Shown here: positions 34,763 to 43,950 of the stretch, one piece after another | Numbering within the stretch: position 1 is the first letter of the stretch | Layout: every line of letters begins with the position of its first letter | Source of the DNA: Haloferula sp. BvORR071 | Lineage (GTDB): Bacteria; Verrucomicrobiota; Verrucomicrobiia; Verrucomicrobiales; Akkermansiaceae | Assembly: GCF_000739615.1 (NCBI RefSeq) | Contig: NZ_BATP01000032.1 | Coordinates: 62,001-126,000, forward strand | DNA: 64,000 nucleotides | Direction: 5' to 3' | Position numbers and translations under genes: made by a program | Notes under the pieces: model-generated | Seen by the model: only the letters and a program-made list of their open reading frames with translations | Database searches by the model: none | Told to the model about the DNA's origin: nothing

Positions 34763-34794
34763 GCGGGCGGTGTGTCGGCACCGCCCGCTCTCTT
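34763..34794 (+). terminator. terminator/attenuator between katA and the ankyrin gene
   Basis: GCGGGCGGTG and CACCGCCCGC form a perfect 10-bp stem with a 6-nt loop, followed by TCTCTT, 21 nt before the ankyrin ATG. Confidence 0.7.
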
Positions 34795-34814
34795 GAACCC
34801 AAGGACCAAATCCG

Positions 34815-35333
34815 ATGACCACTACCGCCCAAGAAGAAGCCCGCTATGCGGAACTCCAGGCCATGGCCCTCGATGCCGCCCGTCAGGGCGATGAGGAGAC
34901 CTTGGAGCCGATGCTGGAAGCGGGGATGCCAGTGAACCTCCGCGACGAGAAGGGTAACACCCTCCTCATGCTCGCCAGCTACCACGGCCATGCCAAGGCG
35001 ACTTGGGCCCTCCTGCGTCGCGATGCCGAAGTGGATGCGCGCAATGACCGCAACCAGACCCCGCTCGCCGGAGTCGCCTTCAAAGGCCACCTCGATATCG
35101 CCAAGCTCCTGCTGGATGCCGGCGCCGATCCAGTCGCTGACCAAGGCGGCGGCCGCACTCCCGTGATGTTCGCCGCCATGTTCGGCCATCTGGAGATGGT
35201 GAAGCTCCTGGAGGCCAGCGCCGTGAAGCAAGGCTGGCGCAAGTCCTCCCTCGGCTGGCTCGCACGGGTCATGGCCATCCCGCGCGTGCTCTTCTTCCGC
35301 AAGCTGATGAAGCCGGCTAAGGGTGCGGCTTGA
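34815..35333 (+). CDS. ankyrin-repeat protein downstream of catalase
   Basis: The 172-residue protein has about four ankyrin repeats (residues 15-140; NTLLMLASYHGHAKATWALL, QTPLAGVAFKGHLDIAKLLL, RTPVMFAAMFGHLEMVKLL) and a basic, hydrophobic C-terminus. A purine-rich AAGGA precedes the ATG. In Pseudomonas aeruginosa the ankyrin gene ankB sits just downstream of katB and supports catalase activity, so a similar helper role is a reasonable inference. It lacks a signal peptide. Its last 17 nt overlap the convergent C25 peptidase gene. Confidence 0.88.
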   Translation: MTTTAQEEARYAELQAMALDAARQGDEETLEPMLEAGMPVNLRDEKGNTLLMLASYHGHAKATWALLRRDAEVDARNDRNQTPLAGVAFKGHLDIAKLLLDAGADPVADQGGGRTPVMFAAMFGHLEMVKLLEASAVKQGWRKSSLGWLARVMAIPRVLFFRKLMKPAKGAA

Positions 35334-36798
35334 GGCGCGCCGCATGCACCAGCAGAGCCGGGCCACCGGTGACGCATAGCCGCAGCGTCCCCGGCTCAGC
35401 GATGCTCCCGCTCCAATCTTCCGTAGCCCCCAGCTCCTTCACGGTTCGGAAATCCAAGGCCGCGTTGGCCCTATCCATCGCAGCGTTGGCCTTCTCCGCA
35501 TCGCCGGCTTGCAGGCCTAGAGCAAAGGACGGCAGCGGCGCCCGATGCTGCACGATCAGCTTCGCCTCTGCGGGCAGACCGGGTGGCTTGGGCACGCTCC
35601 AGTTCCACTTGCCGTCCGCGGCTGTGACCTTGGCCTCCAGCGCTTGCGGCATGAACACCCGCGTCGCCGGATCGCCCAGCAGATTGTAGATCAGCAGATG
35701 GTCTGCCTTCAGATCCTTCACCGGGTTGCGCTTGCCGATCACGAAGGGCTCAAGCAGGGCCACCAGCCATTCCTTCAGCGGCTCGCGCGTCGCATGCGCG
35801 CGGCGGATCGATTCCACCCACAGCCCGCCCAAGGTGTCCACCGGGGATGAGTCCAGCTCCTTCAGCAGTGCGGTGGACCCATAATAGTTCGTGAGCGGAT
35901 GCGAATCGACCGACGCCGCGATGCTTGCCACCGGCCCCCCGGGTGCGAATAGCAGCTCTTCTCCCAAACATTGGACCTGCGGATCGGCAAAGGCCCCACA
36001 CTTGCAAGCGAAGACGATGTGCGGCGCGGCCGGCTGCGCCGCAGTCAGCGCCCGCGCATCAGCCGCCCCATAGCGCAGCGCCCCGTCGGGCAGGGTCATG
36101 ATCCACCAGGAGTCCGTGCGCCCGTGGCCGATCATCGCGCTGAACAAGCTGCCTTGCGAGATCCTCTGATTGAAGTTCGCCGCGCTGGCTTCCGGCCAGC
36201 CACAGAAGGGACTGCGCGGGTCCGACTGCTGGACCCAGAAGCCAGCCCACGGCGGTGCCTCGCTGCGCAGGCGGCTGAGGAAAAAAGGCAGCGCCACCTG
36301 CTTCATCACCTCGCCGATCTTCCCGAACCCGGGGTCACCGGACCAAACCGGGATCGTCAGGTCCGCGGGCGAGGGCACGCGCTTTTCCCAAGCCATGATC
36401 TTATCCACCACCCGGGCGATCTCCGCCCGGCCCCGGCCCGGGATCCGCCCAACCGGCACATCAGGAACCCCATCCTGATCCAGATCACCGAAGACCGCGT
36501 CGCTCACGAACTCCTTCGGATGCTTCGCCAGCCAGCCGTGATAGGGCAGCCGCTCCGCCGGAACGAGGCGATCATCCCCCAGGATCAGCACCGCCGCCGG
36601 TCTCTCCGGCAGTGCCGCAATCGCCTCCCGCGGCGCGGCATTGGACCGCTGAACCTTCCACCCCTCCGAAGCCCGCAACTCGCACAGCGGTCCCGCCACC
36701 TCCACCAGATCCGGCGGCCCCACGCACAGCCAAGTGCCCCGCTCCTGCGCATCAGCACCGGCCAGCGCGAGAAGAGAGACAAGGAGGAGCCGCTTCAT
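35317..36798 (-). CDS. exported C25 (gingipain-like) cysteine peptidase
   Basis: The 493-residue protein has a signal peptide (MKRLLLVSLLALAGADA) and a caspase/gingipain-like core. The catalytic His is H225 in IGHGRTDSW, and C265 in FACKCGAF aligns with the gingipain ACVNG cysteine. LLGDPATRVF near the C-terminus is typical of C25. There is no long propeptide and no type IX secretion C-terminal domain, unlike gingipains. The substrate is unknown. The start at 36798 is preceded by GGATGGA; the frame is open to 36870. It is last in a minus-strand cluster with HEAT-like and CBM9-like genes. Confidence 0.85.
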   Translation of the reverse strand: MKRLLLVSLLALAGADAQERGTWLCVGPPDLVEVAGPLCELRASEGWKVQRSNAAPREAIAALPERPAAVLILGDDRLVPAERLPYHGWLAKHPKEFVSDAVFGDLDQDGVPDVPVGRIPGRGRAEIARVVDKIMAWEKRVPSPADLTIPVWSGDPGFGKIGEVMKQVALPFFLSRLRSEAPPWAGFWVQQSDPRSPFCGWPEASAANFNQRISQGSLFSAMIGHGRTDSWWIMTLPDGALRYGAADARALTAAQPAAPHIVFACKCGAFADPQVQCLGEELLFAPGGPVASIAASVDSHPLTNYYGSTALLKELDSSPVDTLGGLWVESIRRAHATREPLKEWLVALLEPFVIGKRNPVKDLKADHLLIYNLLGDPATRVFMPQALEAKVTAADGKWNWSVPKPPGLPAEAKLIVQHRAPLPSFALGLQAGDAEKANAAMDRANAALDFRTVKELGATEDWSGSIAEPGTLRLCVTGGPALLVHAARLKPHP

Positions 36799-36866
36799 TC
36801 CATCCGGTATATGCGAAATCCGCCGGGAAACCCGCCGAAAATTCGCTGGTGGGCTTCCCCGGAAAC

Positions 36867-38450
36867 TCACTCCGAGCGCTCAAGAATGTAGTGGATCGAT
36901 TTCTTCAGGCCTTCTCCCAAGTTGACACTGGCAAGAAGTTCCAAGAGGACGGCCCGCTTGGCGGGATCGAGGCGGATAAAGGAACGGTTCTCGCGGTATT
37001 GCCAGTTCCGCAGGGTTTCCTGGATATCGTCCACCATGGACTTGTCTTGCATCATCTGCAGCAGGAACTCCAAGCCGTGCCACTTCCCGAAGAAAGGTGC
37101 CAGGCGGACGAGGTGCAACCTGACGTCGATGGGGAGCGCAGCTACTTGATCCGGGATGGCAAGCAGGTGGGGGCCGAGGAGGGTGGTGACCTTGGCTAGG
37201 TGCTTGCGGGCAGCCCTAGCTGGTGCTGGAAGATCTGATGCCATGGTTTGCAGCAAGAAGTCGATATGCTCTCCGAGTGCATCGGTATCCAGGCATTCGA
37301 TCGCCGCCGTCCTCGTCGGCAGATGCGGGCTCTCCAAGCGGGCAAGAATTTCGGGACGGGCCGCCGCAGAGGAGACCTCCACGAGGCCACGGAGGGCCCA
37401 AGGCTCCAATTCCGGGACATCAAGCCGGGCGCGGTAGTGTGCGGCGAAATCCGTTGGAGCGAGCCGCGAAAGATGAAAGCGGGCGAAATGGCGGAGGCTG
37501 CGGCTACGGTTGATCAGGGTCTCCCCCAGCTCCTTGATGGCGGCGGGAGGATCAAGCTCCATTTGCCGGGTTAGCCAGAGTCGCCGCACCGGGACAGCGC
37601 GTGAGCGGGCGACGGCTTCGGTCGCTTCAGAGCGCTCGTCCTCGCCGAGGCTGGGAAGAACATCCTGAATATACCACAGCAGGGCAGCGCGGTCGTTGCT
37701 TCCGAAGAGGTTCCGCCGGATGTCGGGACCGGGCTTGATTTTGGAGCGCTTGAGCAGTTCCAGATAGACGCGACGCTCTTCGCCCCGTGAGGGGGCCCAG
37801 AGCTTCTTCCATGCTTCGGGATCGAAGAAGGCAGCGAGATGATCGAACCAGAACTCAATTTGCGCGGACTCCTCGTCTCGCCTCTTCCCGTGCCACCATC
37901 CTTTCGCACGGCGACCGCAAGTCCGCAGCCGGGCTACCAACGGTGCTACGGCCATCTTCTCCGCAGAGGAAAGCCGGTCGAGCGTCGGCTCCAGTTCAGA
38001 CGATGCACGCTCTTCGACCGCAGTCACCCAATCGTTGAGGCGCACCAGTAGCAGGCTGGCGGCGAGGAGCGGCGGAAGTACGGCACTTATCGTAGTAGCC
38101 CGCTCGCGGACGTGCCCGGATGGGTGACACAAGGCGACCAGAACGCTGCCGGCCTCTGGCGGGAAGTCGCCTGCCGGGGCCGGGCCGTAACGCGGCCAAG
38201 TTTCGCGAATCTCTTCATCGATCTTTGGCCAGAGGGGCGTCGGGAGTGCCGTGGCAAGATCGAGCAGTGTGGCTGCGATAAGTTGCCGAATCTCGGCGGG
38301 AGCATGCCAGTAGCAGATGCACAAGGGCGCGAGTGTTTCCGGAGGCCACGAGTCCCGAAGCACCACGCAGGCCTTGCGGACCGCGGGCGCATCATTGGCA
38401 TTCAGCTTGGCTGCTAGGAAGCCCAAGGCATTCTTTTCACCTTCCGTCAT
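36867..38450 (-). CDS. HEAT-like alpha-solenoid protein
   Basis: The 527-residue protein is almost wholly helical with repeated pairs of amphipathic helices (e.g. PALRG-like turns, ESPHLPTRTAAIECLD, PAPARAARKHLAKV), so it is probably a HEAT/ARM solenoid. There is no signal peptide, membrane segment or catalytic motif. It lies 4 nt downstream of the CBM9-like gene and 68 nt upstream of the C25 peptidase ATG, which suggests an operon. Codon use is a little less biased than that of its neighbours. The function is unknown. Confidence 0.65.
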   Translation of the reverse strand: MTEGEKNALGFLAAKLNANDAPAVRKACVVLRDSWPPETLAPLCICYWHAPAEIRQLIAATLLDLATALPTPLWPKIDEEIRETWPRYGPAPAGDFPPEAGSVLVALCHPSGHVRERATTISAVLPPLLAASLLLVRLNDWVTAVEERASSELEPTLDRLSSAEKMAVAPLVARLRTCGRRAKGWWHGKRRDEESAQIEFWFDHLAAFFDPEAWKKLWAPSRGEERRVYLELLKRSKIKPGPDIRRNLFGSNDRAALLWYIQDVLPSLGEDERSEATEAVARSRAVPVRRLWLTRQMELDPPAAIKELGETLINRSRSLRHFARFHLSRLAPTDFAAHYRARLDVPELEPWALRGLVEVSSAAARPEILARLESPHLPTRTAAIECLDTDALGEHIDFLLQTMASDLPAPARAARKHLAKVTTLLGPHLLAIPDQVAALPIDVRLHLVRLAPFFGKWHGLEFLLQMMQDKSMVDDIQETLRNWQYRENRSFIRLDPAKRAVLLELLASVNLGEGLKKSIHYILERSE

Positions 38451-38454
38451 CGCT

Positions 38455-39246
38455 TCACTCCGTGAACTTCAGCATCCCCCAGTGCTCCGGCAAATGCATC
38501 GCGATCTCGCCTTGCGGGCTCCACACCCAGTTGTCCTCGGGATGCTCGCCATCCGCGATCTTGGCACCATGCGCGGGAATGCGGACATACTTGCCCTCCT
38601 TCAACTCATGCTTCCACTCCACCCGGGAGAAATTGATGCGCCAGGTATCGCCGGCTTTCGGCGGCGCGGTCTTGCTGCCTTGATACTTGGCCAAGTCTTT
38701 CCATGGCAGGAAGACTTCGACGCTCCAGCCGCTGTCGGTATCGCTGGAATTGTTGAGCGTGCCCTGAACCTTCACCGCGCTCTTCAGCCCGGGCAGGTTG
38801 GTCCCATGGGTGGCGGTCCCGCCTCTCGAGTAGGGCTTGTCCAGAGTCAGCTCCCAGATCGTCCCGAGCGCGTTGATCTCGAACTCGTAGTAGTTGAGCG
38901 TGTCGCCATCGGGATCCAGGAAGATCTCGAAGTCATTGTCGTGGAAGATGATCGCGTTCTTCTCGGTCAGCGTGCCCCAGACATGTGGCTCGGCCAGCTC
39001 GGCGCAGACGCAGAGGCCTTCGGCGGTCCAGAGCATCTTCGTACGGGTGCGGAAGCGCGGAGCGGGCTGGTCCTTGCCCCGGATGTCCATGAAGTCGCCG
39101 GTCCACGCGGCCTTCTGCCAGGCCGGGTCGGAGAGATCGCCGTCGATGACGGGCGCCTGCTCGGAGCGACGGCACTCGTAGCTTAGCGGCTCGGCGAAGG
39201 AAGTGGCGGTGGCGACCAGGGGGAGGATGAAAAGGAATGGCTTCAT
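38455..39246 (-). CDS. exported CBM9-like carbohydrate-binding protein
   Basis: The 263-residue protein has a signal peptide (MKPFLFILPLVATATSFA) followed by one beta-sandwich of the 'carbohydrate-binding family 9-like' type. The hallmark APVIDGDLSDPAWQKA lies near residue 33 and FHDNDFEIFLDPDGD follows. The family typically binds sugar; no hydrolase domain is attached. An ATG at 39261 adds five residues; 39246 starts the signal peptide. It is first of a three-gene minus-strand cluster, 4 nt before the HEAT-like gene. Confidence 0.85.
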   Translation of the reverse strand: MKPFLFILPLVATATSFAEPLSYECRRSEQAPVIDGDLSDPAWQKAAWTGDFMDIRGKDQPAPRFRTRTKMLWTAEGLCVCAELAEPHVWGTLTEKNAIIFHDNDFEIFLDPDGDTLNYYEFEINALGTIWELTLDKPYSRGGTATHGTNLPGLKSAVKVQGTLNNSSDTDSGWSVEVFLPWKDLAKYQGSKTAPPKAGDTWRINFSRVEWKHELKEGKYVRIPAHGAKIADGEHPEDNWVWSPQGEIAMHLPEHWGMLKFTE

Positions 39247-39399
39247 CGGACGGGTAACCACGAAACAACGCGAAACTGCAGGGAATTTGAAGAGTCAAAT
39301 TCAGGGGCGCCGACCTTCTCCCGACTGTGACGAAACGCTCGCGCCGGTGAAACACATTTGGATTCGACGACGGCAGCCATTCATCCGCACTCTCTAGCC

Positions 39400-40242
39400 A
39401 TGAGTTTGAAAACCTTGGCCTGTGTGGTGACGGGGATCCTGGCGAGCAGCTTGGCGGAGGCCACGCCGCTGCGTGTGCTCACCTACAATTTGCGTTACAT
39501 CACTTCCGGCGACAAGGGTGAGCTGGCTTGGACCGCGCGGCGCGACCAGGCAGCGGAGTTGATCAAGAACGACGCCGCGGATATCGTCGGCATCCAGGAG
39601 GGCCTGCCACCGATGATGAATGACCTGGCAGACCGCCTGCCGGGCTACGCGGTGATCGGCGTCGGCCGCGAGGATGGTGTCGATCAGGGCGAGTATGCCG
39701 CGCTGCTGGTAAAGGCCGACCGTTTCCGCATCCAGGAGTCCGGTACCTTCTGGCTTTCCGATACGCCGGAGATCTGCAACTCCTGCACTTGGGGCAATAC
39801 CGTCACTCGGATCTGCACCTGGGCGAAGCTCTACGACCGCGAGACCAAGCGGACCTTCCACTTCTTCAATACCCACCTCGACCATGCCTCCGAGCTGGCG
39901 CGCAAGAAGGGTACCGACCTGATCCTCGCACGGATCGCGGAGCGCAAGCCGCAAGGACCGGTGATTCTAACAGGCGACTTCAACTCGGTGGATGACAACC
40001 CGCTGCACGCCGCGATCCGGGCCACCGGAATGGCGGACATCTGGAAGACCCTGAACGCCTCCGTGCCACCCGAGGAGTCGGGAACCTTCCACGAGTTCAC
40101 CGGCGTGACGAACCGCGGACGGATCGATTTCATCTACGCCTCGCCGGATCTGAAGGGCCTGGAATCCATGATCGTGCGGAGCTCAAAGAACGGGAACTGG
40201 CCCTCGGATCACTTCCCGGTTAGAGCGACCCTCGATTGGTGA
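39400..40242 (+). CDS. exported endonuclease/exonuclease/phosphatase-family protein
   Basis: The 280-residue protein has a signal peptide (MSLKTLACVVTGILASSLAEA). It then shows EEP motifs: VLTYNLRY, DIVGIQEG, FFNTHLDH, TGDFNSVDDNP, GRIDFIYAS and SDHFPV (catalytic Asp/Asn/His set). It may be a secreted DNase, phosphodiesterase or sphingomyelinase-like enzyme; the substrate cannot be decided. It is transcribed divergently from the CBM9-like gene across 153 bp. Confidence 0.9.
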   Translation: MSLKTLACVVTGILASSLAEATPLRVLTYNLRYITSGDKGELAWTARRDQAAELIKNDAADIVGIQEGLPPMMNDLADRLPGYAVIGVGREDGVDQGEYAALLVKADRFRIQESGTFWLSDTPEICNSCTWGNTVTRICTWAKLYDRETKRTFHFFNTHLDHASELARKKGTDLILARIAERKPQGPVILTGDFNSVDDNPLHAAIRATGMADIWKTLNASVPPEESGTFHEFTGVTNRGRIDFIYASPDLKGLESMIVRSSKNGNWPSDHFPVRATLDW

Positions 40243-40264
40243 GTAACGCGCTAGCGCTGCGAAG

Positions 40265-40364
40265 GGCGGACACTCCTGTCTGCCTTTGAGGTGAGATGAA
40301 CCTTCCTCCAACCGGCGGGAATCAGCGAGCCGTTTCCGGCATCAGGCGGACATGAGTGTCCGCC
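40265..40364. repeat. two GGCGGACA hairpin repeats
   Basis: GGCGGACA-CTCC-TGTCTGCC (40265-40284) and GGCGGACA-TGAG-TGTCCGCC (40345-40364) are two copies of one 20-nt hairpin, 80 bp apart, in a convergent intergenic region. Confidence 0.7.
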
Positions 40365-40376
40365 CTCCACAGGCAC

Positions 40377-40411
40377 AAAAAAGGGCGGGAGCATCGCTGC
40401 CCCCGCCCTTG
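40377..40411 (-). terminator. terminator of the SGNH hydrolase gene
   Basis: On the minus strand AAGGGCGGG... pairs with CCCGCCCTT and is followed by TTTTTT. Confidence 0.75.
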
Positions 40412-40439
40412 GAGTTTCGTTCGATCGGTCCTCGTGATC

Positions 40440-43400
40440 TCAGTTCGCCGAGACCAGCGCGACCTTCAGTCGCAGCCAGCGCTGCGGGAAGCCGGTGCGG
40501 CTCACGGAGGCCTTGCGGGTTTCGATTCCTGCGTCGGTTGAGACCAGCGTGTCAGGCACGTCGTCCCATCCGTCGAGTGCATCGGTGCTTTGGACCTGGA
40601 AGCTCAGATCCGTGGCGGCGAGGTTCTTCTTGTAGCGCAGGGTGAGCACATCGCCATCGCCGGTCGTTTCGAGCGCGAAGTCCTGTGCTTCGAAGTCCTG
40701 CACCCGGGGATCGCTGCCATTGGCATACTCCATCAGGTTCGAGCGCCCGTCGCCATCCGGATCGGCATCGTTGCCCCAGACACTCGCTTCCAGAGCCGGG
40801 TTGTTCAGTTCCTCGGCGCTGAAGTGCGCGGAGCGCCAGTTCTCGACCGGCGTTCCCGTGACCGGCGGAGTGCTGGCCGTGATCTGCATCGCGTTGATGT
40901 AGGCGAAGTCGCCCTGCACCAGGGTGAGATCCACCCAGACTTGGCCGAAGGCGTCCGGACGGATGCCGGAGATCACCGCGGCTTCGTCGTCGTTGATGTC
41001 AGCGCCGGTGCTGCCGATGGCGGTGCCGCTGGTGGTCAGGTTCGCCGTGCCGGAGTTGCTACCGTAGACGTCGTACTTGGTGGTCCGGGTCTGGGTATTG
41101 TTGCGGGCACCCAGGAAGCGGAACTCGTAGCTCAGCGCCGGGTTCAGGCCTTCCATCATGAAGCCGCCGGGAACGTCGTCACTCGTTGCGTCGTTGATGT
41201 CGTTCGCGGTGGAGTAGAAGAAGTCCTGCGTGGCCGTCTCCGTTGCCAGCTCGCCGAGCAGACCCTGCTGCGGGGCGAAGAGGCCCCCGAAGGGTGCCTT
41301 GCCATTGCAGAGGAAGCCGCCGCTCATGGTCATGCGGATGCCGGTGTTCGTGCCGGTGCTGCGGACCAGGTTCGGCAGGTGCTCGCCGGCATTGATGGTG
41401 ATGCCGCCGTTGGTCAGGTACCAGTTGTTCCAGAAGTTGCCGCGCGCATCGGCACCCACGGTCGGATCACCGGTCGTCACATCGCTTGGACCGAAGTCGA
41501 AGAACAGTTTCTCACCCGCGACCAGCGCATTCGGATTGGCCGTCACGACCTTGTTCGGAGCCAGGATCGCCTGCAGCGCAGGGCGGATCACACTCGTGAA
41601 GTGGTTGTAGCCCTTCCGGTTCATGTGGGTGTCATCCACGAAGTAGGTGTTCCATTCCACCGGATCGGTGTCGTGGAGGTTGTCCAGGAACTCGTTCGTG
41701 TTGAAAAAGTGCAGCTTCAGGTTCGGATCCGAGTTGCAGTAGTCCTTGATCAGCGTATTCGCGGTGCGGCGGCGTGGATCGTGGTTCGGATCCACGAAGA
41801 ACGAGGGCACCGGGGTAATGCCGATGTAGCAGATCGGCACGTTCGGCTGCTGGGCACGGACCGTGGTCACGAAGCTCTTGAAGTCGGCAAAGACCAGCTC
41901 ACCGGTCTTATTGCCCACGCGGATGTCATTGGTGCCTTCGAAGACGACGATCGCCGAGGCTTGGTAAGGTGTGACAATGCGGTGCACGATCGGATTCAGA
42001 TCCGAGAACTGCGAGCCACCGAAGCCGCGCTGCACGATGCGGTAGTCCGCGAAATCCTTGGTCAGGTTTTCCCAGCGGCGGATGCTCGAGCTACCGACGA
42101 AGAGCACTCCACCGGGAGCGACCGGATCCAGGCTGTCCTGATAGGTCCAGCGGTCCACGTCGTTGTTGATCGCCACCGGCGGCAGGGCCGGAACGGAAAG
42201 GCTCTCGACGATTTCCAGAATTCCCAGGTAAGCGAAATCACCTTGGGCCACGGAGAGCGCCAGATTCACCTCACCCGTGGAGTTTGCTTGGATGTTGCCC
42301 AGTGCCACGGTGCTGCGGTTGTTGCCGTTGTAGGTCGCCACCGGGTTGGTTGTGTTGCCGATGCCGGGCCCAGTGGTCTGCAAGGTGCCGGCCGTGATCC
42401 CGTTGCCCGCCGTGATGGTGTAGGTCGAGCGGCGGATCGATGGGTCATTGCGCGTGCCGAAGAAGCGCATGGAGTAGAGCTTCGTCGGGCTGAGTCCCCG
42501 GATGGTCAGATTCGAGACGGCGGTGGCGCCGTTGTTGAAGAAGTAGTCCTGGGTTGCCGTTGGCACCGCCAGATCTCCCAGCAGCGCGGAGCTCGGGGCG
42601 AGCAGGCCGCCGTTGTTGATGCCGTTGTTCTGCCAGTTCGCCGAGGTCAGGGTGATGCCCAGTGACGTCGGCTCGTTGGTGGTGGTCACCAGGTTGCTGA
42701 TGGCGCTGCCATTGGCGGTAGTCCCGAAGCTGTTCCAGTAGCTGCCGAAGCTGTCCGGGTTCACGGTCGGATTGCCGTTGGTCACGTCATGCCTGCCGAA
42801 GTCCACCCGCACCTTCTTGGTCACGATCGCCGGAGCGGCGTCACCTTCGCTGAGCTCCAGGATGCCGAGATAGGCGAAGCCACCTTCCGTCGCGGTCACC
42901 CGCAGGGACAGCTGGCCGCTGGCATCGGTCTGCAGGCCGCTGAGCGTAGCGATTGTGGAGTTGTTGCCGTGAATGCCGGCGCCCCCGATGTCGGTTCCGG
43001 AAGTCTGCAGCAAAGTGCTGAAGATCCCGTTGCCCCCGGTCACGGTGTAAGTCGTCTTTCTTACATCCGTGGTATTGCGCGTGCCGAAAAGCCGCAGGTT
43101 GTACAGCTTGCCAGGATCCAGGTTGTTGATGTTGAGGGTGGCGTAGTTGCCGTTGCCACCGTCGATGAAAAGGTAGTCTTGGGTGGCTTTCGCGATGGCG
43201 AAGCTGCCGAGCGTGGCGGAATCCGGCGCTAGCAGGCCGCCATTCAGGATCCCATTGGACTTCCAGTTGGGACCGAGGGTCAGGCCGATGCCGGTGGGGG
43301 CATTGCTGGTATCGATGAGGTTCAGGTAGCTCATCGCGACCGGGCCGCCGGTGGCACCGGCTCCCACCACGTTGTTCCAGAAGTTGCCGTTGCTGTCGGC

Positions 43401-43586
43401 CACACCGGTGCTGCCGTTGCCGGGATTGATCACCGGAGTTCCGGAGGGAGTGACATTGCCATCCGTCGTATTGTTGGGACCGAAGTCTACCAACAGGGTA
43501 CGCGCATGGAGTGAGGAGACGAGGGCGGCGACAAGACCCGCCAAGAGGGCCGGTCGCCAGCCCGTGAGGAGCTTGCGGGATAACAT
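40440..43586 (-). CDS. giant exported SGNH/GDSL hydrolase with three repeated beta modules
   Basis: The 1,048-residue protein has a signal peptide (MLSRKLLTGWRPALLAGLVA). Two related modules of about 220 residues follow, opening LLVDFGPNN and VRVDFGRHD. The SGNH domain is next: block I VGSSSIRRW with S500, GTND in VVFEGTNDIRVG, and DDTH in FVDDTHMNRKG. Then comes a third copy of the module (LFFDFGPSD) and a C-terminal ADPDGDG...EYANGSDP segment. SGNH enzymes hydrolyse esters, often sugar or acetyl esters. The modules may be malectin-like binding domains. The start at 43586 gives the signal peptide; the frame is open to 43667. Confidence 0.82.
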   Translation of the reverse strand: MLSRKLLTGWRPALLAGLVAALVSSLHARTLLVDFGPNNTTDGNVTPSGTPVINPGNGSTGVADSNGNFWNNVVGAGATGGPVAMSYLNLIDTSNAPTGIGLTLGPNWKSNGILNGGLLAPDSATLGSFAIAKATQDYLFIDGGNGNYATLNINNLDPGKLYNLRLFGTRNTTDVRKTTYTVTGGNGIFSTLLQTSGTDIGGAGIHGNNSTIATLSGLQTDASGQLSLRVTATEGGFAYLGILELSEGDAAPAIVTKKVRVDFGRHDVTNGNPTVNPDSFGSYWNSFGTTANGSAISNLVTTTNEPTSLGITLTSANWQNNGINNGGLLAPSSALLGDLAVPTATQDYFFNNGATAVSNLTIRGLSPTKLYSMRFFGTRNDPSIRRSTYTITAGNGITAGTLQTTGPGIGNTTNPVATYNGNNRSTVALGNIQANSTGEVNLALSVAQGDFAYLGILEIVESLSVPALPPVAINNDVDRWTYQDSLDPVAPGGVLFVGSSSIRRWENLTKDFADYRIVQRGFGGSQFSDLNPIVHRIVTPYQASAIVVFEGTNDIRVGNKTGELVFADFKSFVTTVRAQQPNVPICYIGITPVPSFFVDPNHDPRRRTANTLIKDYCNSDPNLKLHFFNTNEFLDNLHDTDPVEWNTYFVDDTHMNRKGYNHFTSVIRPALQAILAPNKVVTANPNALVAGEKLFFDFGPSDVTTGDPTVGADARGNFWNNWYLTNGGITINAGEHLPNLVRSTGTNTGIRMTMSGGFLCNGKAPFGGLFAPQQGLLGELATETATQDFFYSTANDINDATSDDVPGGFMMEGLNPALSYEFRFLGARNNTQTRTTKYDVYGSNSGTANLTTSGTAIGSTGADINDDEAAVISGIRPDAFGQVWVDLTLVQGDFAYINAMQITASTPPVTGTPVENWRSAHFSAEELNNPALEASVWGNDADPDGDGRSNLMEYANGSDPRVQDFEAQDFALETTGDGDVLTLRYKKNLAATDLSFQVQSTDALDGWDDVPDTLVSTDAGIETRKASVSRTGFPQRWLRLKVALVSAN

Positions 43587-43950
43587 GGGTTCGACTGGGT
43601 TAGGTTGGGTAGAGAAGTCCGCGCTCAAATGTGGGCGGGACAGCAGCCGGCCCCGGGCAAACGCCACGGGTTTGGGAGGCTCATGTCTGCAATTAGGTGT
43701 AAATCGGACACCGGGTCAATCTGATTGTATACAATCGATGGCATCGGACATACCGATGCTTCTTCGCGGTGAAGAAAAATCGCCCTGATCTAGGGAATGA
43801 GCTGCATACTAGAGCGCCTATCGCGCCTGTAGCGGCGCGTCTATGACCGTCGCACCTCGGCGGCCACAAGCCGCATCGTGAGTTCTCCGCTTCATTCTCA
43901 TCCGGCCCTCTGGAGAAGAGGCTCTGCCATCCCGATTTTCAGAAAGCCTC
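43587..43950. other. 364-bp gene-free stretch with two palindromes
   Basis: It holds the promoter area of the minus-strand SGNH gene and the 3' end of matB. GATTGTATACAATC (43723-43736) and GCATCGG-N5-CCGATGC (43741-43759) lie side by side. No ORF is supported. Confidence 0.55.
43723..43736. promoter_or_regulatory. perfect 14-bp palindrome like the matR operator
   Basis: GATTGTATACAATC shares the TTGTATACAA core with the madL/GntR intergenic site. It lies 137 nt upstream of the SGNH hydrolase start. Confidence 0.5.

Noticed and set aside
40590-42665. A 691-codon plus-strand open frame opposite the SGNH gene
   Set aside because: Low-complexity Arg/Val/Gly/Ala translation; the SGNH motifs are on the minus strand.
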